From Spodoptera frugiperda (Eukaryota > Arthropoda > Insecta > Lepidoptera > Noctuidae), in the NCBI RefSeq assembly GCF_023101765.2, contig NC_064213.1, positions 3,472,001-3,536,000 on the forward strand: 64,000 nucleotides of DNA. The letters are read 5' to 3'. A model generated the notes under the pieces. The model made no database searches and was not told where the DNA came from. It worked only from the letters and a program-made list of their open reading frames with translations. Both the position numbers and the translations under genes were made by a program. Positions within the stretch are counted from its first letter, which is position 1; each line of letters opens with the position of its first letter. Shown piece by piece: positions 48,310 through 59,519 of the stretch.

Positions 48310-50025
48310 CGATGTACGTCCTGTGCACAGGTATTTTATATTTATGTGTCTGTGATGTAGTATAGTGTTAAATCTTTGTATTTATTATTTAGCAGATGTT
48401 TCTAAGTAATTTAGGAAAATGAGCACTGGAGTAAAATGTCCAGGTCTTTCTATTTGAATGCCTCATCTTCTTCTTTCTACAACATACCATAAAAAGAGCA
48501 TTTTAAAACCTAAGAATTAATTAGTTAATCCCATGTAACAATTATGTAAACTAAAAGAAAATGCTCTACAAACTGCAAATTTAACAACAAATGTGTACTG
48601 TGCGCAACACAGGAGCTCTGATTAACGCCTTAAACATTTTATGTAAGCTGCACAATTTTCTGCGCAAGCACAGCATACCCCTTCTCTTTTCCACTTACTC
48701 AAACACAATTAGAGTGAGAGAGACGGAAACAAACCTGATTGTTATTTCATGAGATTACATTCTAGTTTTAGCATAATTAGATTAAATTGCTAATATCGTA
48801 CAGTAGCGGTGTGCGATAATTATGTTTAGATACATTTGCATGTACTCTAAGATTTATAAATGTCCAAACAGCTATTTATTTTACATTTACTCCATTTAAA
48901 ATGTAGTAAAATATGCCTAATTTATTTTGTATCGATTCTATTAAGGTTGGTCTAGAATTCGTTTAAATTAAAACAAATTATTTAATCAAAACATTAGTGA
49001 ATAGTAGAGCTCGCCCGCCACGTTGCATTTGTTTAAACGTCTATTTTCGTCCACGTAATAATTTTAAGAAAATGTTTAGTACTCAATAAACTTTACAATC
49101 CATTTTTTAGCTTTCTTTGTCCATAAAGTGTCACATGTCTTCTACAAACCCAGTCGGAACTTCACCAGTAATGGTTCGACTTTTAACACATCATCGTCAA
49201 CGATCTCCCCTATTTCCCTGATATTTAAATCCTCATTACCTTAATGCCGAACCTCTAAAAGGCCGATAACGCACTTGACACAAGCCCGGTACAACCTCCC
49301 AAAATCGCTGCAAGCCCTGTAAGCCAGGCTCTACAGAAGATATGACCATGAAAACAACAGAACACTGAAGTTCGGCACGTCAAAGCCATGAATGATTGTC
49401 TTGGATCCCGCAACGAAATAAATCAGAAGTTTTATTGAAATTGAAGAGTTCCTCGTCAAACAGAAACGTGAGTAGACCGACAACATAATAATTAAATCAG
49501 AAGATATTTAGAGGAGAAGAAAAAGAAACGGCAACACACGGCAACGCTCTTAGAACTTTTCTGGTGGTGCGAGTAATCACCAATATCATAATATGATCTA
49601 CAATGCGTCTATTGCTGTACCTTCTCTAATAACTATATCGGTCGGCATTTTACATTTACTAATACAATAACTATATCCAATACCTACTCGTATCTCTTGT
49701 TACACAACTGTTTTACTAAACACGTTTAAGATAAATTAATTGTCATACCATACAAGTAATTAAACCATGTTTATAGGAAAGGTACCTTTATTATTTTATG
49801 TAATTCATCGACCGACATTTATGTTCATTTACATAACGAGGAAGCAATTGGTATGGTAAATAAAATCATTATTATACTTATAATATAATCATATTGATTG
49901 CCTTGGTATCTTAGTTATTAGAATAGCAACTATCGTTCAGTATAGACGTTAAAATCTGTCGGGCGTACGGCGCGTCGAGTTAAAGAGCCATCAGACCACC
50001 ACAGATGGGGCCCAGTAAGGCTGAT
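48310..50025. other. AT-rich sequence, few features
   Basis: A complex patch with 'AACACAGGAGCTCTGATTAA' lies near 48600-48680. A weak family B scrap ('AAAGGCCGATAACGCACTTG') lies near 49256-49278. No gene is seen. Confidence 0.4.
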
Positions 50026-50029
50026 GCCT

Positions 50030-50068
50030 GATCCGGAGCTACGGACTACCTAGTAGGTTAACAAACCC
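50030..50068 (-). repeat. Family A repeat, end fragment
   Basis: 'ATCCGGAGCTACGGACTACC' and 'TAGTAGGTTA' are the reverse complement of the family A tail. About 90 bp further on a longer copy lies in the opposite orientation. Confidence 0.7.
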
Positions 50069-50159
50069 ATCTTATGAAGAGCAGGCTCATAATCCTTTTC
50101 TTTAGGGTAGAAAACACTAACGAACTGCGAACGAGACGAGATGCGTGCGTAAACACAGA

Positions 50160-50294
50160 TTTTCTAAAGGAGGGAAAATCATCCAATGACTTCTCCTGCC
50201 TTAGGTGAGGCGAGAGGAAGTGTCAGACTCTTACTGACTAAAAACCACCCGTTCCTACTCCCGCTTTTCGAGCCGAATTCTCAATAACCCGACT
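50160..50294 (+). repeat. Family A repeat
   Basis: 'GGGAAAATCATCCAATGACT', 'TCTCCTGCCTTAGGTGAGGC', 'GTGTCAGACTCTTACTGACT' and 'CCCGCTTTTCGAGCCGAAT'. It is preceded by 'GCGAACGAGACGAGATGCG' (50127-50145), a word that recurs in altered form near 50965, hinting that the full element extends further upstream. Confidence 0.9.
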
Positions 50295-50722
50295 TATAAT
50301 CTAGCAGTGAATTGTTACGGACTGATCAAGGTGATAATGAACTACGATATCCAAAGCGATTACTCTACAGAAAGGATACTGAATGGACAAAAATGATAGA
50401 AGTAGTTATAGAAGAAAAGTGAAAAGACAATATACATCGAATTGCACACATACGTAGTTACGAGTATTATGAAACAACACAAGAACTCCACAAGTCTACA
50501 TGAAATTGGTACAGAGAAACTTAGACCGACTTTCCAACTTGTTGATCAACTGGACTTATTTGTTGGTTTTTAGGTCCAACATGTTACTTGGCAGAAAATG
50601 GTCGTGTTCATTATTGAGTTTTAAGTCAATAAAGTTACTAATCAATTTCAGACGAGAAGAAGGAAAAGATTTCGTAAGGCATTGTTTCGCAGACAATAGT
50701 GATGAGTAACATTTTTTTATGG

Positions 50723-50819
50723 TAATAAGCTGGTAAAGCATTCAAATCACCTGATGGTAAGCAATCGTCGCTAACCATGGATACAGCAACCGAGACACCA
50801 GAGGCGATACAACGCCTTT
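50723..50819 (-). repeat. Family B repeat, one-ended fragment
   Basis: 'CAAATCACCTGATGGTAAGC', 'AATCGTCGCTAACCATGGAT' and 'GAGACACCAGAGGCGATACA' match the right-hand block of family B. Confidence 0.8.
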
Positions 50820-51829
50820 TGTGAGTAACATATAAATAATCGAATTCGGAATACTTTTTAAAAAGGAATTTTACTTTGCCCAAATTAAGTATGAAACACG
50901 TTTTATAGATCATAGTTTCTTAATAACATAATGGTCTAACAACCAATCAGAAAGATTAGGCCAGACGAGAGATGAGACGAGTGCAGAGTCACAGATGTAT
51001 ATTTTCTCTCTCATATTTTTATACAACATCATACCTTAGAATAAACAACATTTACTACCACTGAAGTGTGCAAAGATTAGTAGCTAATATAATAAAGTTA
51101 GAATTGTCCATTCCGGTAGCGGTAGCGACTAGCGATCGAATACAAATGTATTTAGCCCATAATGTGTATAAAACGAGCTGGCTTCATTAAATGTTCTTAT
51201 GCTATTGAGAAACATTCTGTACTGCATTTAATCTCATTTAGTGACAGGAAACCTAGTAACTGAACCGCAATTATAGACCGGGAGCTGGGTACTGATAGTG
51301 GATTTATTTTAGAGACTCTAGATTGTAAAGTAATAGGGTAGATGACTAATTTTTATTTCAATGTCCGTCTTGTATTTTAAAACATTACACGTATTCTTTT
51401 TTCGTAAGGAAACAAATACTTTCGAAGATATATTGATTTGAAATATCGCGTGACATAATTTTTACGTACGTTTTATACATAGAAATGACGAATTTGCTCC
51501 CACTAATATTTTTCAATACCTAACTGAAAAACTTAATGTGTTTTTAATTTTCATCCTCGTCATTGCCCGTTACCCCCGCCCCGCTATAGTTTTATTAAAA
51601 GACTTTGTTAAACACCCATATACTTCAAATAAATAAAAAACTCATGGAGATTTTAACATTATCACTCTCGTATTGAAATTTAAATTGCATCACGTTCTTC
51701 TAGTTAAATAAGCAGTTTATTTAAACACATTTCTATTACAAGTAATCACACACTAAAACTAACCATCAACCATCCAAACCAACCACTATAATCAAACAGC
51801 GATACTTTAAAAAACCTAATATTAAATTA

Positions 51830-51990
51830 ATAATACTCGAAAAAACAAAAGCCGGGCTCCCGGTCTACGGAGCCTGGGCCGGCCAACAATCTTACTTTAA
51901 TTGCGTGTAACATAAATTATGGCGACTTATTACAATCCGCTTCTGATACACGTAGCCCCAGGTAGTATTATGTACCGGCGTGTCGTACTA
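51830..51990. promoter_or_regulatory. Single-copy island; candidate cis-regulatory element
   Basis: 'GCCGGGCTCCCGGTCTACGG' and 'AGCCTGGGCCGGCCAAC' form a CG-rich head. It is followed by 'AATTGCGTGTAACATAAATT', a TTAATTGC-type context. No repeat match and no frame. Confidence 0.35.
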
Positions 51991-52348
51991 GTTGATATTT
52001 TACTATTAAACGCAAATTAGAGAGGAAAAATGGAACAAAAACTGTGAGGTAGCTTTTTATTGTTGGTTTTTAGTGGGGTTTTCTGAAAAAACTTGTGTTA
52101 TTTAGGTAAAATACCAAATATAAGTGTTTAATTTCTTTTAAGCGTAAATTTTTGAGCTTAAATGTGCATTTACATACATATCTAAAAGAAACGTGATGGT
52201 TTATTGACAGAACAATAGTTTTACAGCGTTTGTTTAGCAGCGACATAGGAAGTTTTAAAAACACAGGCATTCTATACAAGAGATCACAAACATTTGATCA
52301 CTTTTGAAGCCAAAACTTAATAGAAACAGCCAAAAATTAACTGCACGA

Positions 52349-52538
52349 ATGGTACGGTGGCTGGGCAACTAGCTGTCGTGCAACGTACATCGGTTTCGCT
52401 TCCCCTACGGAGCTACTCTTTGTGTGATCCACAAATTGTTGTTTCTAGTCTGGGTGTCATGTGTATGTGAACTTATATAATTGTAAACGCACCCACGACA
52501 CAGAAGAAAATCCTAGTGTAAAGCAGCGTTAAAAAAAG
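52349..52538 (+). repeat. tRNA-derived SINE, near full length
   Basis: The head 'GGTACGGTGGCTGGGCAACT' is A-box-like. A decayed B box follows ('ATCGGTTTCGCTTCCCC'). The body runs 'ACTCTTTGTGTGATCCACAA', 'GTCTGGGTGTCATGTGTATG' and 'AACGCACCCACGACACAGAA'. It ends 'AAATCCTAGTGTAAAGCAGC' and an A-rich tail 'GTTAAAAAAAGA'. I recall this layout as a common noctuid SINE. It makes no protein and would be mobilised in trans by a LINE. Confidence 0.8.
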
Positions 52539-53004
52539 ATCTGTTATCCAAGTATCAAAATAATTTAACACTATCATATTCATAACAGCTCAAGCTCTCT
52601 AATTACATTGTCACTGTAAACTACACATAAAAGTATGATCAGTATATAATTAAGATAAACACCGTGTGAGCGGTTTTGTTAATAAGTTATGGCTTCCGCT
52701 CGGCTTCTCTCAGATCGTATACTAAACAATATTATTGTAGATAGTATTTTGATAAGAATTATATTTTATTGCTCATCTTAATTTATATGGTATTATAATT
52801 AAATCCGATGAATTAGTAGCTTATGTTTTAAATTATTGGCCGTTGCCTAAACTGCCCCTGAAGACAAATTGCATTGGTGTTCCAATGTTCCGAGTCGATA
52901 AAAAAATTAGTATAAAAGTATGTATAAAAAAGTTAACTATAACATTTAAATTGAGACTGACATTCCACAAATTAAGTATGTCAAAACTTATATCAAGTCC
53001 TTAT

Positions 53005-53090
53005 TGTACTCTTAGTATGAGTTTACTTTACGTTTAAAGTAATCGAAATGAGAGCACGTTCGGCGATTTGATTGGTTGGTTTACTTATTC
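53005..53090 (+). mobile_element. Family M MITE, left part
   Basis: 'GTACTCTTAGTATGAGTTTA' is the left terminus. It is followed by 'CTTTACGTTTAAAGTAATCG' and 'GAGCACGTTCGGCGATTTGA'. The element stops in the central loop at 'GGTTGGTTTACTTATTC', so the right arm is lost. Confidence 0.8.
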
Positions 53091-53270
53091 AATCAAATAA
53101 TATTTAACTTCTTGTTTATAAAACAGTAATCGAAAACACATTGTGTCTCGCGTGGATCCACGTTCGGACCCGAAAGGTTAAATACCATTGATAAAAAGGC
53201 AAAGTGGCTAAGTTTTCTTAGGAACTGTCATTGCAATTTCTGTTCGAAAATATTGGTAGGAGAGTTTTTC

Positions 53271-53454
53271 AGTGTGCCATGCTTCGGCATGAATGGGCCG
53301 GCTCGACCGGAGTGATACCACGGCCTCACAGAAAACCAACGTGAAACAACAAGGCCGGCAACAAACTTTTAACGCCTCTGATGTTTCGGATGTCCATGGG
53401 CGACGGCGATCATTTACCATCAGGGGATCCTTCAGCTCGTTTACCGACTTATAC
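53271..53454 (+). repeat. Family B composite repeat, internally deleted
   Basis: It keeps 'GTGCCATGCTTCGGCATGAA', 'GGGCCGGCTCGACCGGAGTG' and 'CCTCACAGAAAACCAACGTG'. It then jumps to 'AAGGCCGGCAACAAACTTTT' and ends 'TCATTTACCATCAGGGGATC'. The C-rich middle present at 18441-18706 is missing. Confidence 0.85.
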
Positions 53455-53650
53455 CATCTTAAAATAGTTGATTTGAGAAAAGCTTAACTTAGTAAAGATA
53501 AACAACAGGCACATCCTACCATGAAACCCAGTACATTAATGAAAGATATCAATCTGTAACTAATAGCATTTTCGTTGCTAAATAGAAACTATTCACTTGG
53601 AAATTCTCAGTAGAAGGCTTTGAGGCCGGATTTCAGTTCGAATGATAGAA

Positions 53651-53690
53651 ATAGGCTCGCCCCCTATACATGGTACTTAATACGAAATTT
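53651..53690 (+). repeat. Short shared repeat 'GCTCGCCCCCTAT'
   Basis: It matches 45664-45700 in 'CTCGCCCCCTATNCAT' and the following TAATA-type word. Confidence 0.5.
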
Positions 53691-53904
53691 GGGGAATGTG
53701 AATGTTCTAGCTATACCATGAATATTGGCAGGAATTAACTGAAATTAATATAGGCATTGAGGTCATGGTATTGCTTACCTTGGACGAGAGAGATGCAGAA
53801 ATCTGAGTAGATTTGATAGGAGATTTTAGACGGTTAAGAAAATGTGTTTGTCTGATCGTATCCACAGGCTGTCTATTAATTATATGTTACCGGCTTACAC
53901 AAGT

Positions 53905-54095
53905 AACTGTTTGACGAGGAACTCGACTAGTTTCAAGCCATGCTAGAGGCTCATATTCATGAGCAGCATTCTGCGACATACGACGCGGCGATTGTTGCAC
54001 TGCTACTGATCGCCGCGTCGTGTGTCGCGGTAAGACGTAAGCAAGCCGATAACACAATAATTAATTTAGTATGTCTCACGAAGGCTGTTTATTAC
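53905..54095 (+). repeat. Family J repeat with internal hairpin
   Basis: 'ACTCGACTAGTTTCAAGCCA', 'TCATATTCATGAGCAGCATT' and 'GATAACACAATAATTAATTT' plus 'AGTATGTCTCACG'. Within it, GCGACATACGACGCGGCGAT (53973-53992) faces its reverse complement at 54009-54028 with one mismatch around a 16-base loop. The class is unknown. Confidence 0.7.
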
Positions 54096-54660
54096 TAAGA
54101 TTGTTATTTCACAAAAGCATTATCGTCGTAGAGTACCTAAAAAAATATTACAATTACAGCTTGTAGACCTTTATTTATAACACAAGATCGTGAATACGCC
54201 ACACACAATTACGAAAATAATTTATGCAATAAGAACTTAAATATGAACACACTGTACCAGACCTATATTTAAACAACATCATATACATATTAATAATGTC
54301 GTCACAAGAAAATTAGTGTTGGGACGACATATCATAAATTGGTTCTTATCGAAGAACAATTGAGCGATCTGTATTAAAAAAAACATGAATGACAAGTATC
54401 GTATAATCATCGATAAACGATCTAACTAAAACGGTTGCAGAATAAGGCGCTCGCGCAGATTATTCATAGTCTGATTATCATAAAATTAAGTGATAATAAA
54501 TCATAGGTGTTCGAATTATGTGGTAGTTTTAGATCGGATAAAATTAGTTTGGAACGCGGAAAAATCGTTGTGCGGAAATTAGTTGATTTGTGATCGACTT
54601 ATAAATAGTTTTATGTGATTAGTGATGTGATTTGGTATACTGAATTTGTCGATACTTTTT

Positions 54661-54809
54661 TTAAGGGAGGAAACTATCATCCAATATTTTCTCCAGCCTT
54701 GGGCGAGGCGAGAGGGAGTGTCAGACTCTTACTGACTAAAGACTACCCCGTTCCAACTCCTGTTGAGCCGGAAGCCCGGTAACCCGCTAGGCCGTTCACA
54801 GCTCCGGGT
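54661..54809 (+). repeat. Family A repeat
   Basis: 'GCCTTGGGCGAGGCGAGAGG', 'GAGTGTCAGACTCTTACTGA', 'CCGGTAACCCGCTAGGCCG' and 'TTCACAGCTCCGGG'. It has both head and tail, with small deletions in the middle. Confidence 0.9.
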
Positions 54810-54899
54810 AAGATAATTCCTTCGGCATTAAGTCCGTACGTACGATTGTGTATAAAGCCTAAATAAAATAAAGTATTACGGATTCTTACTCATCTGTTC

Positions 54900-55530
54900 T
54901 TCAAACAACAAAACCAGTTGATTTTTTACCTTCACTATAATCTCATCTAGGATATTAATATTTCTTCCTTCACAATTACATGATAAAGTGATTGAATAAA
55001 CAATAAAGTATCATTTTCACACACTGCGCCATTTTTGTTGTAAAAACATGGACAAGGTTTTTCTTATACACATTAATTGCTTGATCACATGATTCTTAGA
55101 ACATTATAAACGGTTTAAATTGGAGATTATAGTCACAGACACGTTGGCTACTTTATATATGTGTTCTCTCAAATGCCATTACTTAGAGAGGGGCTAAAAC
55201 AAAGTCAAGAAAATTGTTTTTTGAAAATTATAAATGTTATTCAAAGTTTTAAAATTTAAATCAAAGATTTTCTTTGTCAAATCAACAGTATGAATAACAG
55301 ACAAGTTAATGTTTTGGGAATATCTCTACCAATGCAAACTAAGACGAAAATAAATATAAAACAAGACCCTAAAACGTACTACCATCCAAACATACACGCA
55401 AAAATTTTGATCATCGATAAACAACACTACGCTTCACAAACTCCACTCATTATCTCACCAACAAATCAAAAATTCTCCATTATCCTCATAATCAAAAGAT
55501 AAGCACCCGAAGTTGATTTAATTGAAAAAA
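54900..55530. other. AT-rich sequence, no supported feature
   Basis: The 70-codon frame at 55290-55502 is rich in I, K and N, as expected from AT-rich DNA, and has no known motif. Confidence 0.5.
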
Positions 55531-55539
55531 GAAGGAGTT

Positions 55540-55625
55540 CACAAGATAGTTTTCCGAGCGGCTTCGGGGCCGGTCGGGATCGGTCGGGAACACGATCCCG
55601 GCAATGATCTAATTACGTTGATTAA
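55540..55625. other. Short CG-rich block with repeated GGTCGGGA
   Basis: 'GGGCCGGTCGGGATCGGTCG' contains direct repeats of GGTCGGG and is followed by 'GAACACGATCCCGGC', which can pair imperfectly with it. Then TAATTACGTTGATTAATG follows. It lies 135 bp before the twin hairpins. Confidence 0.4.
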
Positions 55626-55759
55626 TGATACACATTTATATTCCTCGTAAATGTACACTTACCCATCCAGCCCTTTAAGAACGTTTCATACTGGCAGATC
55701 TGCGAATATATTTTGAAGATCGTTGCATTTTTAATGCTATAAGGTCTATTTTTAAAACG

Positions 55760-55821
55760 GCGCTGTTCAAGAATAGATCTTAGTGTAACTTTTTACACTA
55801 AGATCTATTCTTGAACAGCGC
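55760..55821. repeat. Perfect hairpin 1: 29-bp arms, CTTT loop
   Basis: Positions 55760-55788 are the exact reverse complement of 55793-55821; the loop is CTTT (55789-55792). The arm contains 'AGAATAGATCTTAGTG'. No other copy is seen in the window and there is no A/B box or polymerase III terminator. Confidence 0.95.
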
Positions 55822-55827
55822 GAACAG

Positions 55828-55899
55828 CATATCTGACACAGCCTAGATTTAGATAGTCTGTCTTTACAGACTATCTAAATCTAGGCTGTGTCAGATATG
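55828..55899. repeat. Perfect hairpin 2: 34-bp arms, CTTT loop
   Basis: Positions 55828-55861 are the exact reverse complement of 55866-55899; the loop is again CTTT (55862-55865). The arm contains 'GACACAGCCTAGATTTAGAT'. Only GAACAG separates it from hairpin 1; the word GAACAGC occurs on both sides of the joint. Confidence 0.95.
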
Positions 55900-56000
55900 T
55901 GTTGAAGAATTTGTATGAGATTTATTTTTGAAACGACCTATTGCTTACTTTTGACATGTAACATGAAAGACAACAGTTTTGAGTTCCAAAATGGGTCTTT

Positions 56001-56131
56001 TTGCCGTACTCTGAGTCATTCAATGATCACTTTACATTTAGCATTATATTTAGCCTTAGCATTTTTTTAAGGAACATAATCATTACTAAGCAATAGTTTA
56101 AGTAATCATTAAATATCTCTGTGTGCGGTAG
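56001..56131. mobile_element. MITE family E, copy 4
   Basis: The left end 'GCCGTACTCTGAGTCATTCA' and right end 'AATCATTAAATATCTCTGTG' plus TGCGGTA are inverted repeats as in 32703-32807. It begins about 100 bp after the twin hairpins. Confidence 0.75.
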
Positions 56132-56814
56132 TTTGTAGTAGATTTATCGACTTATCCGTTTGTTTTTACGCCACTATCCTAGTCTTGAACACCATAAAAA
56201 TGTCAATTATGGCATTCTAAAATTAGCACACTTATTGAACATTTTTATACGAAATTAAATCTTATCACTATCTAGACTAGAATTAGTAATTGATAGCAGC
56301 CAAAGTGAAGTATGAACTTTCCACTAAAGTCCTTTAAAAAGAAAGAACATCAGATATTTTCAACGTGGTTTAGTACCAGCAATATAGGAGGTTGTTTATC
56401 TATTCTCCTTATATGAGGATCATTACGGTAACCGACGGAGGTTGGTCGAGTAACACTGGCGTGACGATTTACTCCGTTTTCAAAGGAATGAGTGGTGCCA
56501 CAAAGAGGGGACGGCTTTGGAGTAACTCGTCAGTAAGTATTAGGTGATCAGCTATATTACTCGGCGCTTGTTACTCAATTATGGACTTTGAGTGTTGTTT
56601 TGTAGGTTTTGTTTTTGATTGATCAAGATATTTTTTTTGCTTGGTAACTCATTTGTTGTGATTTCATTTCTTTTGCCATTAACATTGATGTTCGAAATTT
56701 AAAACTCGTAGTTTAGGAAAATATTATTGACTTTATACATTTAGTTATAGCGAAAAGAAATAAAATTATAAAAATGAAATAACCAATATTAGAAAAAAAT
56801 GCAGTTGAACATTT

Positions 56815-57041
56815 AAATAAAGAATCTGAATCTGGGTTAGCGATTTCAGACTTATAATAAGAAATTATAAGCCCAGGTTTCCTCACAATGTTTTCCTTCA
56901 CCGTTTGTGAGTGGTGTCAAAATAATGTTAGTAAAAAAGTACATATAACTCTGAAAAATCCACATTGGTACCTACTTGCCGTGGGCAGGTTTCGAACCCA
57001 AATGAATGAGAAGCGAGAGTCTTAAACCTCCAGTCAACTAC
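56815..57041 (-). repeat. tRNA-derived SINE, near full length
   Basis: The minus strand begins 'TTGACTGGAGGTTTAAGACT' and 'CTCGCTTCTCATTCATTTGG', then the B box GGTTCGAAACC. The body follows: 'CCACGGCAAGTAGGTACCAA', 'TGACACCACTCACAAACGG', 'TGAAGGAAAACATTGTGAGG' and 'AAACCTGGGCTTATAATTTC'. It ends 'TCGCTAACCCAGATTCAG'. A body-only fragment is at 21106-21216. The 62-codon minus frame over it is spurious. Confidence 0.85.
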
Positions 57042-57345
57042 ATATGTCTCAAATCTTACACGTCCTAATAATTACAATAGCACTTACCTATACAGGGCAC
57101 TTTCCTAACATTAATAACTTCATGCTACTTTATTCAAAATGATATTATCTGTACCGAAACATTTCTTTGTGCTCTCTAATTACACAGAGTAAGTGTGCAT
57201 TTTAATTATATGGAAGGGTGCAGAAAACTGGTGTTGCTTGAGGCGTGGAAACTGCCACTGGGCTAGCTGCGAACTTAGGCTATAGTTTGAATAAGACTGG
57301 GTGAATTATTGTTCTCCAATTTGCTTTTAATGTTAATATTAGAAA

Positions 57346-57426
57346 TTGAGACGGGATATGTACCATATTTATCTGTTTCTATTAGATATTTTGCACTGTT
57401 ACAAGCGCCATGATCATGGATGAACT
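57346..57426 (+). repeat. Short dispersed repeat 'ACGGGATAT...ACAAGCGCCATGATCA'
   Basis: 'GAGACGGGATATGTACCATA', 'TTTTGCACTGTTACAAGCGC' and 'CATGATCATGGATGAAC' match 1611-1700 in order. Confidence 0.65.
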
Positions 57427-57429
57427 CTT

Positions 57430-58570
57430 TTGCTTTTAATGTGAACAGCAAATAAGTAGATGCTGTGTGTATGTATTGTGCGATTTTTAATGAATTTTCG
57501 TATGTTGTAAGCGTTATCGGCGAAGTACGGCAGGTATTTTAATATTACATGGAAGTTTTTTCAATAAACGAATGTTCAAAATTAAATTGGAACCGAAACT
57601 ACTAAATTATTAAGCTCCTAGAATTAATGTTAACATTTTATTTTTATTAGTACCTTATTAAAAACATGTTTTCCACGAAAAACAGTTAAAATAACGTTAA
57701 TAATATTCAAGCAAAAACAATTCGAACACTGATTTTAAAAATCGAAATATTAATTCCTATTTGAAATAATTATAATCAAATCAAACAAAAAAGAAAAAAA
57801 TATATCGAATCGAATTCCACCATGTTTGAATTTGGAACGCATAACAGATAAACCACAAATAACAGAGTCCTCTATAATTTGAGCAACGTCTCTAGTCTAT
57901 GGGGTGTCACTATAAACTTCTTGTGATTAGTACTCGCCGCTTAATAATCGTCTTGGCAATATTTATTGCTTTGCTGCGCTAATTATCAAGGAATTTTGAT
58001 ACTGACTTATTGGTCTACAGCCTGTAACTCGTTAATTATATTTAATTTTAATACTGTTATAATTGATCCGTGAATGATAGTTTTGAAATCTTATGGCAAA
58101 ATCGATGTGGAATTATGGCATAGTTTGTTCAATTAATTTAAAGTATAATTGCAATTAAGACAGTTGTTTAATTAGTTGATTATTATTAGTTCGTTTTTAT
58201 GTGTTGTGTACCTAGTTTTAGATTGATTTACAGTCTACCAGTTGAACTGCATCTGTGTTAGTAACCAGTTTAGACTTAAGCCTTAAGAAAATGTGGTACA
58301 AATAAGTAAATAGTGTTATTCTACTGTATAAATCAAGAGAGACATACACCTAAAGGATGATTGATAAATTGTTAGTACGTGGTTGTTGTCTTACATGGAC
58401 ATTAGGGACAGCGTCATGCGTGGAGAGTTCTTAAGTAATAATTTTTCTTTGATTATCGCAAGAAGAACGGAGAATGTGTAAATGCAAACAAAACCGTATT
58501 CGCTGTGTGAGTGTGTGTGTGTTGAAAACGGGTCAAGTATAGGGGTGAAAGTAGAATTCAAGAAGGAGAA
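57430..58570. other. AT-rich sequence, no feature recognised
   Basis: I see no repeat family member and no coding frame with recognisable content. Confidence 0.5.
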
Positions 58571-58579
58571 AATGTTAGT

Positions 58580-58930
58580 CTTACCCGCGACTATCCGTCG
58601 CTAGCGTTAAGCTGACGTACCCCCAAACCCCGGTTTCCCTTTGTTTTTATTTTACACAGAAATTTAATTTCCTGCACTCACGTGTCACGAGCCTCAAAAA
58701 CTATTGCGCATCGCTCAACCGGTAATACAAAGCAATCTAAATTGGAAAATAGGCAATGCGCAGTGTGTGCTTACCAAAAACGACCATGCTGAATGCGACG
58801 CGATTAAAAAAAGAAGTCTGATGCCGATCGCGCCGCGGGAGGGGTGTGGGAACCCCGTTTTCCCCCCTTTTTTCCTATTTTTTCCTTTTTTTTCGGGGAG
58901 TGGGTGACGCGGGTGCATGCGCCCGGCACC
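58580..58930. promoter_or_regulatory. CG/pyrimidine-rich single-copy island
   Basis: 'CTATCCGTCGCTAGCGTTAA', 'ATCGCGCCGCGGGAGGGGTG', a long T/C tract (58857-58890) and 'GGTGACGCGGGTGCATGCGC'. Overlapping frames on both strands have no domain. Candidate promoter or enhancer by inference. Confidence 0.35.
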
Positions 58931-59519
58931 CACCTTTGTTTCGCATAAACAAATTAATTTCGGACGCTGTTTTTGATGGTTAATATGTTCGAAAATTGGG
59001 ATTTTTTTCGTGTGAGACCAATCGGGTGAAAAGAAAACTTTGGGAAGGGAGTTATTGAGTTACATGCGATGCCGGTGTGATTATATTGCGCTTGTTCTTT
59101 GTTTTACGATCGCAATGTATCTTAATGAAAAGCGAATTCGGAAAATTCAAATAATTAACGGCCTTCGAGCCTTTATGATGAAGAGTGAGTTTAAAAAAAG
59201 TTAAAATTTTGTTTACTCCTTACTTTAACTCGTCGGTATTTCAGGTAGCGTACAGGTATATTAAAATACATATTCTTCTGATAACCTTAAAGAACATTCT
59301 TTGAATTGTTATCGAAAATATTTTCGTTTAACTCTCATCCTTTGTTAACCAAGACTGGCTTCAGAGCCTTCTATGGTCACAAAGACCACTAAAGATCGTC
59401 CACTCGCACAATCCTACATTCTAAACTCAAGTTCGTATTGGCAGTACAAACAGCGCGACCTATTTAGCGGGACAACAATTGACGCAGATGGAATCAGGTG
59501 ATAATCAGCCACTTCAGAC

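Noticed and set aside
55760..55899. Conventional microRNA precursors
   Set aside because: The stems are perfectly paired with four-base loops, unlike animal pre-miRNAs with bulges and larger loops, and match no miRNA I recall.
56985..57041. Possible tRNA gene on the minus strand
   Set aside because: The B box is followed by a known-looking SINE body instead of an acceptor stem end.
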